Below are positions 57,107 through 64,000 of a stretch of 64,000 bases of DNA, in pieces. The translations under genes were made by a program, and so were the position numbers. Below the pieces are notes generated by a model. It saw only the letters and a program-made list of their open reading frames with translations, did not search any database and was not told the origin of the DNA. The first letter of the stretch is position 1. Every line of letters begins with the position of its first letter. Source of the DNA: an uncultured Oscillibacter sp. (GTDB taxonomy: Bacteria > Bacillota > Clostridia > Oscillospirales > Oscillospiraceae); assembly GCA_910587705.1 (NCBI GenBank), contig CAJUMX010000001.1, positions 381,104 through 445,103 on the forward strand, in the 5' to 3' direction.

Positions 57107-57145
57107 AATGAAAAATGAAGTCATGACAGCTTGTCATGACTTCAT
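57107..57145 (-). terminator. Terminator hairpin of the lysine riboswitch
   Basis: A 14-bp perfect stem (57115-57128 with 57132-57145, three-base loop) is followed on the minus strand by TTTTTCATTT. It lies just before the transporter's ribosome binding site and is the likely off-state terminator. Confidence 0.82.
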
Positions 57146-57171
57146 ACCGAACACACGAAACGGATGAATCC

Positions 57172-57344
57172 ACGACAGCGCTCCACTCCCAAGGGAGTGA
57201 CAGTCCGCAGGATGTTATCCTGCGGCCCGGCTTCGCGTCCCTCTCAGGCCGGAACGGGCGAAACCTCGGCGGAAGCCCCTTTCCCCCTCCCCGGCTCCTG
57301 AACCCTTGGGGAGGCGTACTCTTGACGTCCGCGCCTCTATCATG
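57172..57344 (-). ncRNA. Lysine riboswitch (L box)
   Basis: Read on the minus strand, GATAGAGGCGCGGACGTCAA is followed by GAGTACGCCTCC, a GGGGGAAAGGGGCTTCCGCCGAGG block, then GGCCTGAGAGGGACGCGAAGCC and the 3' end with ACTGTCACTCC..GGAGTGGAGCGCTGTC. These are the conserved L-box segments in order (AGAGGTGCG, TCAAGAGTA, AGGGG, CGCCGAAG, GGCTGTCA, GGAG). Lysine binding shuts off the gene. Confidence 0.9.
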
Positions 57345-57353
57345 CTGGCCCCT

Positions 57354-57381
57354 ATTATAGTAGCCTGTCCCAAAATGTCAA
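57354..57381 (-). promoter_or_regulatory. Promoter of the lysine riboswitch transcript
   Basis: Minus strand TTGACA (57376-57381), 16 bases, TATAAT (57354-57359). Confidence 0.82.
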
Positions 57382-57557
57382 CCACCTTTCTGAAATTTTT
57401 TCCTGCCAATTCCCCGAAAATCCCCTTTCTCTGGAAACATCTGACACAAAAGCCCCCCTTCCTCTCAGCCATGCCTCCCGTCTTTGCGCACTTTGACCAG
57501 CCTCCGCCCCGGCCTCCCCGGCCCCATCGGGCAAAACGACGATTTTTGGAAAAGCGT

Positions 57558-57585
57558 TTGACATGGGCCGAGGAGGTGCTACAAT
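57558..57585 (+). promoter_or_regulatory. Promoter of the aminotransferase gene
   Basis: TTGACA (57558-57563), 16 bases, TACAAT (57580-57585). The remaining sequence between it and the riboswitch promoter (57382-57557) shows no gene. Confidence 0.72.
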
Positions 57586-57642
57586 AAGGAAATGCGCAGT
57601 CCGCGCAGCAAAAAAACGCAAAGCCCCAAGGAGGCGAAAAGG

Positions 57643-58845
57643 ATGAAGTTTTCCAGCAAATGCGAGGCGTGCAGCCTCTCCCCCATTCGGAAATTCCACC
57701 CCTATGTGGTGGCGGCGGAGGCAGCCGGACGGCGCGTCCTCCATCTGAACATCGGACAGCCCGACGTGGAGACCCCCCAGGCATTCTTTGACGCCGTGCG
57801 GGGCTTTCAAGATTCCGTTCTGGCCTACGCGCCCGCCGGCGGCGTGGACGTATACTTAGAGGCCGTGCGGAACTATTACCAGAGCTTCGGCGTCTCCCTG
57901 GCTCTGGAGGATATCCTGGCTACTTACGGCGGCAGCGAGGCCCTTCAGCTCACCGCCGCCTGCATCCTGGACGACGGGGACGAGGTCTTGATTCCCGAGC
58001 CCTTCTACCCCAACTACGACACCTTTATCGGCGTCACCGGCGGAAAAATCGTGCCCATCCCCACTACGGCGGAAGAGGGCTACCGCTTCGCCAGCCGGGA
58101 AAAAATCGAGCCCCTTATCACCCCCCGTACCAAGGCCATCATGGTCACCAACCCCGGCAACCCCACCGGCGCGGTGCTCACCCGGGAGGAACAGCGCCTC
58201 CTGGTGGACATCTGCAAGGAGCACGGCCTCTTCCTGGTCAGCGACGAGGTTTACCGGGAGATCATCTACTCCGGGGAACCCCTCAGCTCCCTGCTGGAGT
58301 TCGAGGACGCGGCGGAGAACATCATCGTCACCGACTCCATCTCCAAGCGCTTTTCCTCCTGCGGCGCCCGGGTGGGCGCGCTGATCTCCCGGAACCGGCA
58401 CTTTATGGAGCTGGCTATGAAAATCTGCCAGGGCCGCCTCTGCGCCGCCACGCTGGACCAGCTTGGCGCTGCCGCCCTCTACCAGACCATGACGCCGGAA
58501 TACCTGGCCTCCGTCCGGGACGAGTACGGCCGCCGGAAGGACGCTTTGGTTGCGGCCCTCTCCAAGCTCCCCGGCGTCACCCACAGCTCTCCGGAGGGCG
58601 CGTTCTACGTCATGGCCACCCTCCCCGTGGACGACGCGGAAAAGCTCCAGTACTTCCTCCTTCAGGAGTTTGAGGACCAGGGCGAAACCGTCATGTACGC
58701 CCCCGGCGAGGGCTTCTACGGCACCCCCGGCAAGGGGAAAAACGAGGTCCGCATCGCCTACGTCACACAGCCCAAGGAGCTGACCCGGGCCATCGAGCTG
58801 CTGGGCCTGGGCATCGAGGCGTACAACCGGAAAAACGGCAGGTAA
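57643..58845 (+). CDS. PLP-dependent aminotransferase (class I/II)
   Basis: A 400-residue fold-type I aminotransferase. The pattern LNIGQPDVETPQAF, TYGGSEALQL, VTNPGNPTGAVLT, SDEVYREIIYSG and the PLP-binding Lys at about 235 in SISKRFSSCGARVG place it with aspartate/aromatic aminotransferase-like enzymes of amino acid metabolism. A basic N-terminus with two Cys (KCEACSLSPIRK) precedes. Start ATG at 57643 follows AAGGAGG. Substrate unknown; lying divergent to the lysine-controlled transporter, it may act on a related amino acid, but that is speculation. Confidence 0.91.
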   Translation: MKFSSKCEACSLSPIRKFHPYVVAAEAAGRRVLHLNIGQPDVETPQAFFDAVRGFQDSVLAYAPAGGVDVYLEAVRNYYQSFGVSLALEDILATYGGSEALQLTAACILDDGDEVLIPEPFYPNYDTFIGVTGGKIVPIPTTAEEGYRFASREKIEPLITPRTKAIMVTNPGNPTGAVLTREEQRLLVDICKEHGLFLVSDEVYREIIYSGEPLSSLLEFEDAAENIIVTDSISKRFSSCGARVGALISRNRHFMELAMKICQGRLCAATLDQLGAAALYQTMTPEYLASVRDEYGRRKDALVAALSKLPGVTHSSPEGAFYVMATLPVDDAEKLQYFLLQEFEDQGETVMYAPGEGFYGTPGKGKNEVRIAYVTQPKELTRAIELLGLGIEAYNRKNGR

Positions 58846-58860
58846 GCGGGAGGTCCCTTC

Positions 58861-59145
58861 ATGATTCGCCATATCGTCATGTGGAAATTCCGCCCCGGCA
58901 CCGAGGCGGAGCAGGAACAGTTCCTCAGCGGCCTCCGGGCCCTGCAAGGGGTTGTCCCCCAGCTTCTTCAAAGCGAGGTCGCCCGAAACGTAGGGGCCGG
59001 GAATTACGACGCCGTACTGGTCAGCGAGTTCCGTAGCCTGGAGGACCTGGAAGCCTATAAGAACGACCCCCGGCACAAGGCGGTCTCCGCCCTGTGCAAG
59101 TCCATCCGAGAGGACCGGGTAGCGGTGGACTACGAGGTTTTATAA
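58861..59145 (+). CDS. Dabb (stress-responsive A/B barrel) protein
   Basis: A 94-residue protein of the Dabb family, a dimeric ferredoxin-like fold: MIRHIVMWKFRPGTEAEQ, then YDAVLVSEFRSLEDLEAYKNDPRHKAV. Members are found in stress-responsive or catabolic genes with no fixed function. Start ATG follows GGGAGG and lies 15 bases after the aminotransferase stop, so the two are cotranscribed. A terminator follows. Confidence 0.92.
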   Translation: MIRHIVMWKFRPGTEAEQEQFLSGLRALQGVVPQLLQSEVARNVGAGNYDAVLVSEFRSLEDLEAYKNDPRHKAVSALCKSIREDRVAVDYEVL

Positions 59146-59179
59146 AGTCTCGATATAAATGCCGCCGTATCTAACAAGA

Positions 59180-59217
59180 AAAAGAGCCGCGCCGTGATTT
59201 CACAGCGCGGCTCTTTT
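59180..59217. terminator. Bidirectional intrinsic terminator
   Basis: A 13-bp perfect stem (59180-59192 with 59205-59217) with A and T ends, between converging transcripts. Confidence 0.9.
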
Positions 59218-59231
59218 CAACTGCACGGGGT

Positions 59232-59870
59232 TCAGCGGCTGTTCCGCAGAGCCTCCAGGTCTCCCGCCTGAATAACCCGGAGGCTTTTCGAGAGCTTTTC
59301 TAGGGGCCAGTCCCACCACCGCAGCTCCAAAAGCACGTCGATGGTCTCCTGGTCAAACCGCTGCCGGATAGGTCTGGCGGGAACGCCGCCCACGATGGTA
59401 TAGGGCGGCACATCCTTGGTCACCACGGACCGGGCGGCCACGATGGCCCCATCCCCGATGGTGACGCCGGAGAGGATCACCGCTTCATAGCCGATCCACA
59501 CGTCGTTCCCGATTACGATGTCCCCCCGGTAGTCCCATGCCTCCGTCACCTCCATCCCATGGTCCCACTCCTCGTAGAAGATGGGAAACACGTAGGTGGA
59601 CAGGGAACCCAGGGCATGGTTGGCGCTGTTCATCAAAAACCGCGCCCCGCAGGCGATGGAACAGAATTTCCCAATCACCAGCCGGTCACCGTTGACGGGG
59701 TAGTGGTACAGTACGTTGTTCTTTGAAAAGTCCCTGGGATCGCGGGCAAAATCGTTGTAGATCGTAAAATCGCCAATTTCAATTCTGGGATTCTGGACGG
59801 CGTTTTTCAGATAGATGGTTTGGCTGTCCCCTGTCCTGGGGTACAGCTTCGTGGAAGCCGGAATCGTCAT
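59232..59870 (-). CDS. Vat-like xenobiotic acetyltransferase (hexapeptide repeat)
   Basis: A 212-residue left-handed beta-helix acetyltransferase of the XAT class. It closely follows Vat proteins (streptogramin A acetyltransferases): NPRIEIGDFTIYNDF, RLVIGKFCSIACGARFLMNSANHALGSLSTYVF with the catalytic-type His in SANH, GDIVIGNDVWIGYEAVILSGVTIGDGAIVAARSVVTKDV, and YTIVGGVPAR. The same fold includes CatB. Chromosomal members need not give resistance. Start at 59870 follows AAGGAGAAG; the longer frame to 59924 is less likely. Monocistronic. Confidence 0.88.
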   Translation of the reverse strand: MTIPASTKLYPRTGDSQTIYLKNAVQNPRIEIGDFTIYNDFARDPRDFSKNNVLYHYPVNGDRLVIGKFCSIACGARFLMNSANHALGSLSTYVFPIFYEEWDHGMEVTEAWDYRGDIVIGNDVWIGYEAVILSGVTIGDGAIVAARSVVTKDVPPYTIVGGVPARPIRQRFDQETIDVLLELRWWDWPLEKLSKSLRVIQAGDLEALRNSR

Positions 59871-59985
59871 GGAATCTTCTCCTTTTCGATATGACGTTAG
59901 TTTGGACGATTCCGGCTCAGGCAATGCAGCGCCTCACCCGCTCCCACTCCCTTCGATTTTGAAGCGCGTTTCGAACACCGCCACT

Positions 59986-60459
59986 CTATCCCCGCAGCAG
60001 CGCCGTCCGGGCGTCCAGCTTCCCGTTCTCCAACGTCACGACGCCGTAGGTAGGCCGGGCGTAGTCCCCGATGCTGCCGGGGTTTAAAAACAGCGTCTTC
60101 CCCCGCATGTCCACCAGAGGCTTGTGGGTGTGCCCGAACAAAAAGAGGTCCAAATCCTTCTCCTCCGCCGCCAGGCCCGCCGCCAGCAAAGACTGCTTCA
60201 CGCCGTAAGTGTGCCCATGGCACAGCAGCACCCGCTTGTCCTCCAGGTACAGCAGCTTCTCCGCCTCCCGGGAGCCCCGGAAATAGTCGCAGTTGCCGTA
60301 CACCTGCTCAAAGGGCAGCTCCGGGAAGCGGTCGCGGAGCCGTTCCCCGTCCCGCCAGCAGTCCCCCAGGTGGAAAACCATCCGGGGCGCCTCCCGCTCT
60401 ACGGCTTGAATCATATTGAAAATATTCCCATGGGAATCGGACAAAACCAGCACTTTCAT
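59986..60459 (-). CDS. YfcE/MJ0936-type metallophosphodiesterase
   Basis: A 157-residue phosphodiesterase of the calcineurin-like fold. Metal motifs are LSDSHGN, HLGDCWRD (GD), GNCDYF, LLCHGHTYG and FGHTHKPLVD, and the end NPGSIGDYARPTYGV is typical of YfcE-like enzymes, which hydrolyse phosphodiesters in vitro; in vivo substrate unknown. Start ATG follows GGAGGAGCGCCG. The promoter is TTGCAA-N17-TATACT on the minus strand (60528-60556). Monocistronic. Confidence 0.9.
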   Translation of the reverse strand: MKVLVLSDSHGNIFNMIQAVEREAPRMVFHLGDCWRDGERLRDRFPELPFEQVYGNCDYFRGSREAEKLLYLEDKRVLLCHGHTYGVKQSLLAAGLAAEEKDLDLFLFGHTHKPLVDMRGKTLFLNPGSIGDYARPTYGVVTLENGKLDARTALLRG

Positions 60460-60787
60460 AACGGCGCTCCTCCTCTCCGTGTTCAGCGCGGGGCTTTCCC
60501 TGCTTCCTCCGTCAAATAGTAAACATCAGTATAGTAAAGTCCTTCCGAATTTGCAAGAATCTGCGGGTCAATTTTATACTTTATTAAGAATTTGCCCGGC
60601 ACGTCCGCAAAATCCTCCCGTTTTCGCAAAAATCTTTCGCTTCCGCGGGGGCGTCCTTTCAAAAAGAAATCCGGCCCTTTGCGAAAAAAAGCTTGACAAC
60701 CGAGGTTAGTCGTGGTAAACTCCAAAACCGTAGAGCTGGTTAGTTTTTTCTAACCATCCAACATCCACCAACAGGAGGTTTGCCGAC
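60460..60787. promoter_or_regulatory. Divergent intergenic region, yfcE-like and feo promoters
   Basis: Minus strand promoter: TTGCAA (60551-60556), 17 bases, TATACT (60528-60533). Plus strand promoter for feoA: TTGACA (60693-60698), 17 bases, TAAACT (60716-60721). GGTTAG occurs between -35 and -10 (60704-60709) and again as a palindrome GGTTAG-N6-CTAACC (60738-60755), which resembles a DtxR/IdeR box with a longer spacer. The rest is AT-rich without a gene. Confidence 0.72.
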
Positions 60788-60997
60788 ATGCCGCTTTCTA
60801 TGGCAAAAACCGGAGAAACCGTTACCATTCGCAAGATCACCGGAAGGGACGAGGTCCGTCAGCACCTGGCGGAGCTGGGCTTCGTGGTGGACGCCGCTGT
60901 GACGGTGGTCAGCGAAATCGCGGGAAACCTGATTGTACAGGTGAAGGACAGCCGCGTGGCCCTGGACCGTGGGCTGGCGAACCGCATTTTAATTTGA
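60788..60997 (+). CDS. feoA: FeoA domain protein 1
   Basis: A 69-residue SH3-like FeoA protein, MPLSMAKTGETVTIRKITGRDEVRQHLAELGFVVDAAVTVV, which regulates or supports the FeoB ferrous iron transporter. Start ATG follows AGGAGG. It is followed 13 bases later by a second feoA, a common clostridial arrangement. Control by an iron-responsive DtxR-type protein is likely from the GGTTAG sites upstream. Confidence 0.93.
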   Translation: MPLSMAKTGETVTIRKITGRDEVRQHLAELGFVVDAAVTVVSEIAGNLIVQVKDSRVALDRGLANRILI

Positions 60998-61010
60998 AGG
61001 AGGAAGCAGG

Positions 61011-61232
61011 ATGAAAACCTTAAAAGACGCCAAGCCCGGCGAAACCGTCACCGTGGCGAGGCTCCACGGGGAGGGCCCGGTAAAGCGCCGGATCATGGAT
61101 ATGGGCATCACCAAGGGCGTGGAAATCCTCGTGCGGAAGGTGGCTCCCCTGGGGGACCCCATGGAGCTGAATGTCCGGGGATACGAGCTCAGCTTGCGAA
61201 AAGCGGACGCAGAAATGATTGAGGTCGTTTAA
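61011..61232 (+). CDS. feoA: FeoA domain protein 2
   Basis: A 73-residue FeoA, with the family core GETVTVARLHGEGPVKRRIMDMGITKGVEI and a C-terminal LRKADAEMIEVV. It differs from the first copy, so the pair is old. Start ATG follows GGAGGAAG. A short inverted repeat GTTA-N8-TAAC (61263-61278) lies between it and feoB. Confidence 0.94.
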   Translation: MKTLKDAKPGETVTVARLHGEGPVKRRIMDMGITKGVEILVRKVAPLGDPMELNVRGYELSLRKADAEMIEVV

Positions 61233-61302
61233 ACCGAAGCGGCCTTTCTTTTCAAGCCCGAAGTTAGTCTAAAATAACCACTAGGAAGGGAGCATCCTCA
61301 TT

Positions 61303-63534
61303 ATGGACATCAAAATCGCCCTGGCGGGCAATCCGAACTGCGGAAAAACCACCCTCTTCAACCAGCTCACCGGGTCCAGCCAGTACGTGGGCAACTGGCC
61401 CGGCGTCACCGTGGAGAAGAAAGAGGGCCGTTTGAAGGGCCGGAAGGACGTGGTCATCCAGGACCTGCCCGGCATTTATTCCCTCTCCCCCTACACCCTG
61501 GAGGAGCGGGTGGCCCGGTCGTACCTGGTGAACGAACAGCCCGACGCCATCTTGAACATCGTGGACGGGACCAACATCGAGCGGAACCTGTACCTCACCA
61601 CCCAGCTCATCGAGCTGGGCCTCCCGGTGGTAGTGGCGGTGAACATGATCGATCTGGTGCGGAAAAACGGGGACCGGATCGACCTGGAGAAGCTGGGCCT
61701 TGCCCTGGGCTGCGAGGTGGTGGAGATGAGCGCCCTCAAGGGCGAGGGAGGGCTGGAGGCCGCCCGGCGGGCCGTCTCCGCCGCCCAAGCCGGGAAAAAC
61801 GGAGAACTCCCCCATGTGTTCACCGGCAGCGTGGAACACGCCCTGGCCCACATTGAGGAATCCATTCAGGGCATGGTGGACAGCCGCTATCTCCGCTGGT
61901 ACGCCATCAAGCTTTTTGAGCGGGACGAAAATATCCTGGAGGAGCTAGGGCTAAACGGCGAGCTGGCCGCCCACCTGGAAGAACACATCGCCGACTGTGA
62001 GCGGGAGCTGGACGACGACGCGGAAAGCATCATCACCAACCAGCGTTACGCCTATATCAGCCGGGTAGTCGGTCAGGCAGTGAGAAAACAGGCGGCAAGG
62101 CACAGCCTCTCCGCCTCCGACAAAATCGACCAAATTGTCACCAACCGAATTCTGGCCCTTCCCATCTTTGCGGGCGTCATGTTCTGCATCTACGCCCTGG
62201 CCATGGGTGGCTGGGCCGTCTCCATCGGCACGAAGGGTACCGATTGGGCCAACGACGTGCTGTTTGGCCAGTGGGTCCCCGGGCTGTTCGACACGATTTT
62301 GGCCGCCCTTCATGTCCCGCCGGACGGCTGGCTCTATGGCCTCGTCCAGGACGGCGTTGTGGCCGGTGTGGGGGCGGTGCTGGGCTTTGTGCCTCAGATG
62401 CTGGTGCTGTTTTTGCTGCTGGCGGTGCTGGAGGACGTGGGCTACATGGCCCGGGTGGCCTTCATCATGGACCGGATTTTCCGCCGCTTCGGCCTCTCCG
62501 GCAAGAGCTTCATCCCCATGCTGGTGGCCACGGGCTGCGGCGTGCCGGGCATCATGGCCTCCCGGACCATTGAGCAGGATCGGGACCGGAAAATGACCAT
62601 TATGACCACCGGCTTCATTCCCTGCGGGGCCAAGCTGCCCATCATCGGTCTTTTCGCCGGGGCGGTGTTTGGCGGCTCCGCCTGGGTGGCCGTGTCCGCC
62701 TTCTTCGCGGGCATTGCCGCCGTGGTGGTCTCCGGCATGATGCTGAAAAAGTTCCGGGCCTTCGCCGGGGAGCCCGCTCCCTTTGTCATGGAGCTCCCCG
62801 CCTACCACGCCCCTTCCGTCTCCAACGTCCTCCGGGCCACCTGGGAGCGGGGCTGGAGCTTCATCAAGCGGGCCGGGACCGTCATCCTTCTGAGCTCCGT
62901 GGTTCTCTGGTTCCTCCAGGGCTACGGCTTCGAGGGCGGCGTGCTCCGGGCCGTGGAGGATAACAACGCCTCCCTGCTGGCGGCCTTGGGCCGCTCCATC
63001 GCATGGATATTCGCCCCCATCGGCTGGGCGGGCGATATGGCCTGGAAGGCCGCGGTGGCAACCCTGACCGGCCTCATTGCCAAGGAGGAGGTGGTCTCCA
63101 CCTTCGGCGTGCTGTACCATTTCGCCGGGGAGGAGCTGGGGGACGGCGGCGAGGCCATCTGGTCCTTCATCGCCGCGGACTTCGGCCCCATGGCCGCTTA
63201 CAGCTTCCTGATGTTCAACCTCCTCTGCGCCCCCTGCTTCGCCGCCATGGGCGCCATCAAGCGGGAGATGAACAACGCCAAATGGACGGCGGCGGCCATC
63301 GGCTATATGTGCGCCTTCGCCTACGCCGTCTCCCTCATCGTCTTTCAGTTGGGCGGGCTGGTAACGGGAGAAGCCGCTTTCGGCCTTGGCACCGTCGCCG
63401 CCCTGGCCCTGCTGGCGGGCATCGTGTATTTGTTAGTCCGCAAGGGTTACCGGGCGGAGGCCGGGCACCGTCCCCGGGTGGCTCTTGGCTGCGGGGACTG
63501 CGCCTCCTGCGGCGGCTGCGGCCGGGCCTCCTGA
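61303..63534 (+). CDS. feoB: Ferrous iron transporter FeoB
   Basis: A 743-residue protein. N-terminal GTPase domain (about 1-170) with G1 GNPNCGKTT, G2 WPGVTVEKKEG, G3 DLPGIYSL and G4 NMIDL; then a GDI-like helical part and about eight to ten membrane helices with two Gate motifs (MLVATGCGVPGI, FIPCGAKLPI). A Cys-rich tail CGDCASCGGC closes the protein. Start ATG follows GGGAG. It imports Fe2+ under low oxygen, in agreement with an anaerobic gut bacterium. Confidence 0.96.
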   Translation: MDIKIALAGNPNCGKTTLFNQLTGSSQYVGNWPGVTVEKKEGRLKGRKDVVIQDLPGIYSLSPYTLEERVARSYLVNEQPDAILNIVDGTNIERNLYLTTQLIELGLPVVVAVNMIDLVRKNGDRIDLEKLGLALGCEVVEMSALKGEGGLEAARRAVSAAQAGKNGELPHVFTGSVEHALAHIEESIQGMVDSRYLRWYAIKLFERDENILEELGLNGELAAHLEEHIADCERELDDDAESIITNQRYAYISRVVGQAVRKQAARHSLSASDKIDQIVTNRILALPIFAGVMFCIYALAMGGWAVSIGTKGTDWANDVLFGQWVPGLFDTILAALHVPPDGWLYGLVQDGVVAGVGAVLGFVPQMLVLFLLLAVLEDVGYMARVAFIMDRIFRRFGLSGKSFIPMLVATGCGVPGIMASRTIEQDRDRKMTIMTTGFIPCGAKLPIIGLFAGAVFGGSAWVAVSAFFAGIAAVVVSGMMLKKFRAFAGEPAPFVMELPAYHAPSVSNVLRATWERGWSFIKRAGTVILLSSVVLWFLQGYGFEGGVLRAVEDNNASLLAALGRSIAWIFAPIGWAGDMAWKAAVATLTGLIAKEEVVSTFGVLYHFAGEELGDGGEAIWSFIAADFGPMAAYSFLMFNLLCAPCFAAMGAIKREMNNAKWTAAAIGYMCAFAYAVSLIVFQLGGLVTGEAAFGLGTVAALALLAGIVYLLVRKGYRAEAGHRPRVALGCGDCASCGGCGRAS

Positions 63535-63561
63535 AAAACTGCGCCACCTCTTTAGAATACG

Positions 63562-63599
63562 AAAAGGCCCCGGGACTGCCTGTTTCCCGGGGCCCTTTT
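63562..63599 (+). terminator. Terminator of the feo operon
   Basis: AAAAGGCCCCGGGA (63562-63575) pairs with TCCCGGGGCCCTTTT (63585-63599) with one bulged base, followed by a T-run. Confidence 0.85.
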
Positions 63600-63661
63600 G
63601 TATTACTCGATACGGCGGAAGTACAGGACCTCCCGGAGGGGTTTCCTGCTCATAAATCCGG

Positions 63662-63961
63662 CTAATGTCCAGGCGATCGTCCGTCTCCCGCAGCGGCCGA
63701 ATTTCCATCCTGCCCCTCCTTTTCCCCAATCAGCGCCAGCTTTTTCCGGCGGTCCAAGCGCTTGATGGCCGCCTCCCGCCGGAGGGCGGCGGATTTGTCC
63801 GCCGCCTCTTCCCGGTAAACCGGCTCCACCGGCAGGCGGCTCCGGGTGTACTTGGCGCCCCTGCCGCTCCGGTGGGCCTCCAGCCGCCGGGGTAGGTCGT
63901 TGGTACAGCCGGTGTAGAGGGTCCCGTCCCCGCAGCGGAGGATGTACACCGTCCAGCCCAT
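63662..63961 (-). CDS. GIY-YIG nuclease domain protein
   Basis: A 99-residue small nuclease-like protein of the UPF0213/YhbQ type. The signature is YILRCGDGTLYTGCTNDLPRRLEAHRSGRGAKYTRSRLPVEPVY, where GIY is replaced by VYIL and the YTGCTNDL part is the YIG motif; the Arg of the LPRRLEAH loop and the Glu in EAAIKRLDRRKK are in place. Function in DNA repair or recombination is assumed. Start ATG follows GGGAGG. The window ends 39 bases further on without another gene. Confidence 0.9.
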   Translation of the reverse strand: MGWTVYILRCGDGTLYTGCTNDLPRRLEAHRSGRGAKYTRSRLPVEPVYREEAADKSAALRREAAIKRLDRRKKLALIGEKEGQDGNSAAAGDGRSPGH

Positions 63962-64000
63962 GCCGCCGCCTCCCTTCGTTTTCTGGAGGATATTCTACCA

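Overview
The window looks like chromosome of a GC-rich, low-branching member of the Clostridia, most likely an Oscillospiraceae (Flavonifractor / Oscillibacter / Lawsonibacter type). The reasons are Gram-positive style regulation (intrinsic terminators, T-box, FMN, lysine and M-box leaders, strong AGGAGG ribosome binding sites), Firmicute genes such as ireB, nrdR, ymdB, mltG and a BlaI/M56 pair, and GC-rich codon use. There are no rRNA or tRNA genes, no insertion sequence, no phage and no CRISPR array. Most of it is core and metabolic sequence, with small accessory patches.

Layout. 0.2-1.8 kb: DtxR-type metal regulator and an FMN-riboswitch controlled riboflavin transporter (ribU). 2-5.6 kb: Y-family polymerase with a degenerate SOS box, a coiled-coil protein, uridine kinase and a zinc-ribbon/Ig/SH3 surface protein. 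5.7-9.3 kb: BlaI-type repressor with a very large M56 membrane protease, with operators. 9.4-12.7 kb: nnr, lipoprotein, mazF (the usual alr and antitoxin genes are absent) and a secreted protein. 12.8-17.5 kb: nrdR, ymdB, a coupled membrane protein, YbaK, an SbcD-like phosphoesterase and rplS. 17.5-23 kb: a T-box operon of polysaccharide deacetylase, pheS, an Imm51-like gene and pheT. 23-27.6 kb: ireB, small conserved proteins, an NlpC/P60 hydrolase, an ECF sigma/anti-sigma pair and a membrane-anchored XRE regulator. 27.7-38 kb: FAD dehydrogenase, U32 protein, mltG, thymidylate kinase with a WecG-type transferase, DMT exporter, 3-methyladenine glycosylase and an HtrA protease. 38.3-40.4 kb: small Cys/His-rich proteins and a split TauE-type permease. 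40.6-46.5 kb: an AT-richer orphan gene that resembles NADAR antitoxins, HAD phosphatase, M-box controlled mgtE, an intracellular GH13 enzyme and a Crp/Fnr regulator. 46.6-53.6 kb: a molybdenum cofactor and molybdate-uptake operon followed by an xdhC-type gene on the other strand. 53.7-60.5 kb: lipoprotein/traX pair, a lysine-riboswitch controlled NhaC-type transporter, aminotransferase, Vat-like acetyltransferase and phosphoesterase. 60.7-64 kb: feoA-feoA-feoB and a GIY-YIG protein.

How parts work together. The Crp/Fnr gene and moaA are divergent; one perfect palindrome lies over the regulator's own -35 and at about -41.5 of the moaA promoter, which suggests self-repression and activation of molybdenum cofactor synthesis. 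The DtxR-type regulator has an iron-type Cys/Glu/His site, and GGTTAG half-sites lie in the feo promoter. The phenylalanyl-tRNA synthetase genes share a T-box transcript with a cell-wall deacetylase and an immunity-like gene. Uptake of riboflavin, magnesium and lysine is controlled by separate riboswitches.

The most interesting candidates are the secreted five-repeat Cys/His protein behind a structured leader, the Imm51-like gene inside pheS-pheT, the orphan NADAR-like gene, and mazF coupled to a short acidic reading frame. All names are by recognition of sequence patterns only; no searches were run.
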